From contig JAGBZO010000032.1 in NCBI GenBank assembly GCA_017628205.1, positions 1-48,952 of the forward strand: 48,952 nt of DNA, written 5' to 3'. The notes beneath the pieces are model-generated. The model searched no databases, was not told where the DNA came from, and saw only the letters and a program-made list of their open reading frames with translations. This document shows, one piece after another, positions 46,799-48,952 of the stretch; within the stretch, counting starts at the first letter, position 1, and the number at the start of each line of letters is the position of its first letter. Both the position numbers and the translations under genes were made by a program. This DNA comes from Duodenibacillus sp. Lineage in GTDB: Bacteria > Pseudomonadota > Gammaproteobacteria > Burkholderiales > Burkholderiaceae_F.

Positions 46799-48169
46799 AT
46801 GGCAAAACTGAGTTCCAACGTCGCTCCCAATCTGTTTTGGCGAACCTTCGTGTTGATCATGTTTTTCATCATCTTCACGGTCATGGGGTGGCTGCAGAGT
46901 TTTCGTGTCTTGAATGAAGCGCCGTACGTTCGCTCGGCGGCGCAGCAAATCGTTTCCGTCGCCAATTTGACGCGTTACGCCCTCATTACGGCGGATCCCT
47001 TCTACCGCACGGATCTGCTGTTGATTTTGGCTCGACGCGAGGGCGTTCGCATCCTTCCCAAAGAGCAGACCGACGAGGTCTTGCCCTTGGCCGCCACGTA
47101 CAACTACACGAGTTCCATCGCCGACGTCGAACTGCTTGTGCGTCGCGAACTCGGGAACGACACGGTCATGGCCGGTCAGGTCAACGGCGAACCCGGTCTT
47201 TGGGTCTCGATCAACATCGACGGCGACAGCTACTGGTTGATGACCAGTTCGACGCTCATCAATCCGCCCTATGGAAACACTTGGATTTGGTGGGCGCTAG
47301 CCGCTCTGGTCGCCAGTATCCTCGGGGCCACTTTCATCACTCGACGACTTACTCAGCCTTTGAAGTTGCTCTCGAACAGCGCCCGCGCGTTCGGTCGAGG
47401 CGAAGTGCCGCCGCTGTTGCCTGAAAACAGCGGTCCCGAAGAGTTGCGCGAACTCAATTCGAGCTTCAACCGCATGGTGCAGGACATCACGCACTTTTCT
47501 CAAGACCGCGAATTGTTGCTGGCCGGGGTTTCTCATGACCTGAGAACGCCGATCACGCGCTTGCGTTTGGAAGCGGAAATGGCCGACATCAGCGAAGACA
47601 CGCGCAAGGCCGTTGTCAGTGATCTCGAACAGATGGAAGCTATCGTCAACCAGTTCCTCGATTACGCGCGTCGCAACGATCAGCCGTTGCAACCGGTCAA
47701 TCTGTCTCAAAGCGTTTCGATGTCGCTGACGTCGGCGCGCATCGAAAACGATTCGTCCATCCGACTGCATACGGATATTGAGCCGGACGTCTTTGTGCAG
47801 GCGCACCCGACCGAACTGTCCCGCGTCATTCAAAACCTTTGCACGAACGCCTCCCGCTACGGTCGAAGCGAAGACGGTTTGTTGTATCTTTCCCTGGTTG
47901 TTCGCAAAGAACGCAACTGCGCCGTCTTAAGCGTATCGGACCAAGGTCAGGGGTTGGACATGAGTCAAGCCGAGCGCATCATGCGTCCGTTCGAACGTGG
48001 CGACAGTGCCCGTGCCGGCGTGACGGGTAGCGGCCTGGGGTTGGCCATCGTCGATCGCATCGTGCGACGTTCGGGCGGTCAAACCGAATTGCAAAGCGTG
48101 ATTCCTCACGGTTTGAAAGTGATCGTTCGCATGCCCTGCGTGAACTGCTCGAACAAACCCGGCGCCTGA
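46799..48169 (+). CDS. envZ: EnvZ/RisS-like sensor histidine kinase
   Basis: A 456-residue membrane kinase. A first transmembrane segment (WRTFVLIMFFIIFTVMGWL, about 14-32) and a second (WIWWALAALVASILGATFI, about 161-179) enclose a periplasmic domain of about 125 residues. A HAMP domain follows, then the H-box GVSHDLRTPITRLRLE with phospho-His246, and the ATPase domain with NLCTNASRYG (N box), SDQGQGLD (G1) and GSGLGLAIVDRI (G2). The cognate response regulator is immediately upstream. GAGGA about 13 nt before the ATG is a distant ribosome site. Confidence 0.9.
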   Translation: MAKLSSNVAPNLFWRTFVLIMFFIIFTVMGWLQSFRVLNEAPYVRSAAQQIVSVANLTRYALITADPFYRTDLLLILARREGVRILPKEQTDEVLPLAATYNYTSSIADVELLVRRELGNDTVMAGQVNGEPGLWVSINIDGDSYWLMTSSTLINPPYGNTWIWWALAALVASILGATFITRRLTQPLKLLSNSARAFGRGEVPPLLPENSGPEELRELNSSFNRMVQDITHFSQDRELLLAGVSHDLRTPITRLRLEAEMADISEDTRKAVVSDLEQMEAIVNQFLDYARRNDQPLQPVNLSQSVSMSLTSARIENDSSIRLHTDIEPDVFVQAHPTELSRVIQNLCTNASRYGRSEDGLLYLSLVVRKERNCAVLSVSDQGQGLDMSQAERIMRPFERGDSARAGVTGSGLGLAIVDRIVRRSGGQTELQSVIPHGLKVIVRMPCVNCSNKPGA

Positions 48170-48189
48170 TGCCACAGCAAATTTTTAGC

Positions 48190-48241
48190 GAATTCTTGTC
48201 CTTTTTCTACAAAAAGAGCAGAATTCTTTCTTACCGAATTC
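48190..48241. repeat. Three GAATTC repeats before the FixJ-like gene
   Basis: GAATTC at 48190-48195, 48221-48226 and 48236-48241, spaced 31 and 15 bp, in the 92-bp gap. The first two continue as GAATTCTT. They may be half-sites of a regulator; chance is not excluded. Confidence 0.35.
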
Positions 48242-48261
48242 AGTACTGATTGGAGTTTATT

Positions 48262-48879
48262 GTGGATACGTTGAAACCTCTCGTTCGTGTGATTGATGAC
48301 GACGACGCCATGCGTCGTTCCTGGGCCTTCCTGATCGAAGGCGAAGGTTGGGATGTCGCCACCTATTCGAACGCCATCGAATTCATCACCTCGAACGACT
48401 TCACTCGTCCGGGTTGCATCGTTCTCGACGTCCGCATGCCCAGCATGAGCGGTCTCGAACTGCAGGACAAGTTGCGCGAAATGGGCGTGACGCTTCCCAT
48501 CATCTTCATTTCCGGTCACGGCGACATCGACATGGCCGTGCATACGTTGAAGCACGGTGCCGTCGACTTCCTGCAAAAGCCCGTGGACGATCAACGCCTC
48601 CTGACGACCATCGGTACGGCCGTCATGCGCCACTTGAACCAGTGCCGCAACGATATGGAATTGTCGACGTTCCGCGCACGCCTCGAACAGCTCACGCAGC
48701 GCGAACGCGAAGTCATTCGCATGGTCGCTCAGGGCATGAGCAACAAGAGCGTGGCCGAAAACCTCGGCATCAGCGAAAAAACCGTTCAGGTGCATCGCGG
48801 CTCTGCCTATCGCAAGCTCGATTTGCACAACGCGGCCGAAATCGCCCGCCTGTTGTTGCGTTCCGGCGATCCGCTGTAA
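48262..48879 (+). CDS. FixJ/NarL-type response regulator (GTG start)
   Basis: A 205-residue two-domain regulator. The receiver has VIDDDD at 10-15, phospho-Asp56 in IVLDVRMP, and the switch block ISGHGDIDMAV typical of the FixJ branch, with Lys in LQKPVDD. A LuxR-type helix-turn-helix follows (LTQREREVIRMVAQGMSNK to KTVQVHRG). I chose GTG 48262 with GGAG six nt upstream; a TTG four codons earlier overlaps that ribosome site. No kinase is adjacent in view; the preceding EnvZ-like kinase belongs to the OmpR-type regulator. Regulators of this branch (TtrR, TodT, FixJ) often control respiration with alternative acceptors. Confidence 0.88.
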   Translation: MDTLKPLVRVIDDDDAMRRSWAFLIEGEGWDVATYSNAIEFITSNDFTRPGCIVLDVRMPSMSGLELQDKLREMGVTLPIIFISGHGDIDMAVHTLKHGAVDFLQKPVDDQRLLTTIGTAVMRHLNQCRNDMELSTFRARLEQLTQREREVIRMVAQGMSNKSVAENLGISEKTVQVHRGSAYRKLDLHNAAEIARLLLRSGDPL

Positions 48880-48925
48880 TCGTTCGTCTTACAAAGGAAA
48901 AGGGCGACTCGATAACTGAACTGAA

Positions 48926-48952
48926 CCCCAATTCTTTGTCCAAGAATTGGGG
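48926..48952 (+). terminator. Terminator hairpin at the window edge
   Basis: CCCCAATTCTT and AAGAATTGGGG form a perfect 11-bp stem with a 5-nt loop, 46 nt after the FixJ-like stop. The expected T tract lies outside the window. Confidence 0.65.

Overview
The window reads as one contiguous piece of a GC-rich, gut-type betaproteobacterial chromosome, most likely Sutterellaceae (Burkholderiales). This placement is inferred from the OmpR/EnvZ-like pair, the recG-oxyR arrangement, and the mix of anaerobic functions (menaquinone synthesis, a Wolinella-like fumarate reductase, a class III ribonucleotide reductase). No rRNA, tRNA or CRISPR array was seen.

Layout. 1-325: the end of an IS607-family insertion element, cut by the window edge. 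433-2630: menB-menE for menaquinone. 2650-8907: a LysE-type exporter and purL on the minus strand, then a DadA-like flavoprotein. 8957-15350: nnr, an orphan membrane-anchored protein, an aldo/keto reductase, and a metY-metA methionine operon. 15590-19013: a metal-resistance unit, with a MerR regulator plus small membrane protein divergent from a P1B ATPase across a classic long-spacer MerR promoter. 19067-22151: an anaerobic ribonucleotide reductase operon in which the glycyl-radical segment of NrdD is a separate 59-residue protein. Upstream lie two NrdR boxes, a leader terminator, and a divergent candidate structured RNA. 22930-28629: rng, a DASS anion transporter behind a sigma-54 promoter, a CDF metal exporter and argG. 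28935-31742: frdA-frdB with no cytochrome b gene. 32425-38822: ridA, recG, oxyR, a membrane protein, a Sel1-repeat protein, an HU with a cysteine-rich tail and a lipoprotein.

38936-45206 is the most striking region: six tightly packed co-directional genes encoding a nitrogenase-like iron protein, two nitrogenase component-1-like subunits and a complete FecCD/BtuCDF-type ABC importer, closed by a strong terminator. Spacings are 2, -4, 6, 12 and 12 nt, so it should be one transcript. No nif, chlorophyll or coenzyme F430 genes accompany it. The simplest reading is a reductase that acts on, or is supplied by, a metal chelate or tetrapyrrole-like compound taken up by the importer; the substrate is unknown.

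45286-48952: a small secreted protein, an OmpR/EnvZ-like two-component system with repeated TTGTAACA sites upstream, and a FixJ-type response regulator ending at a terminator on the window edge.
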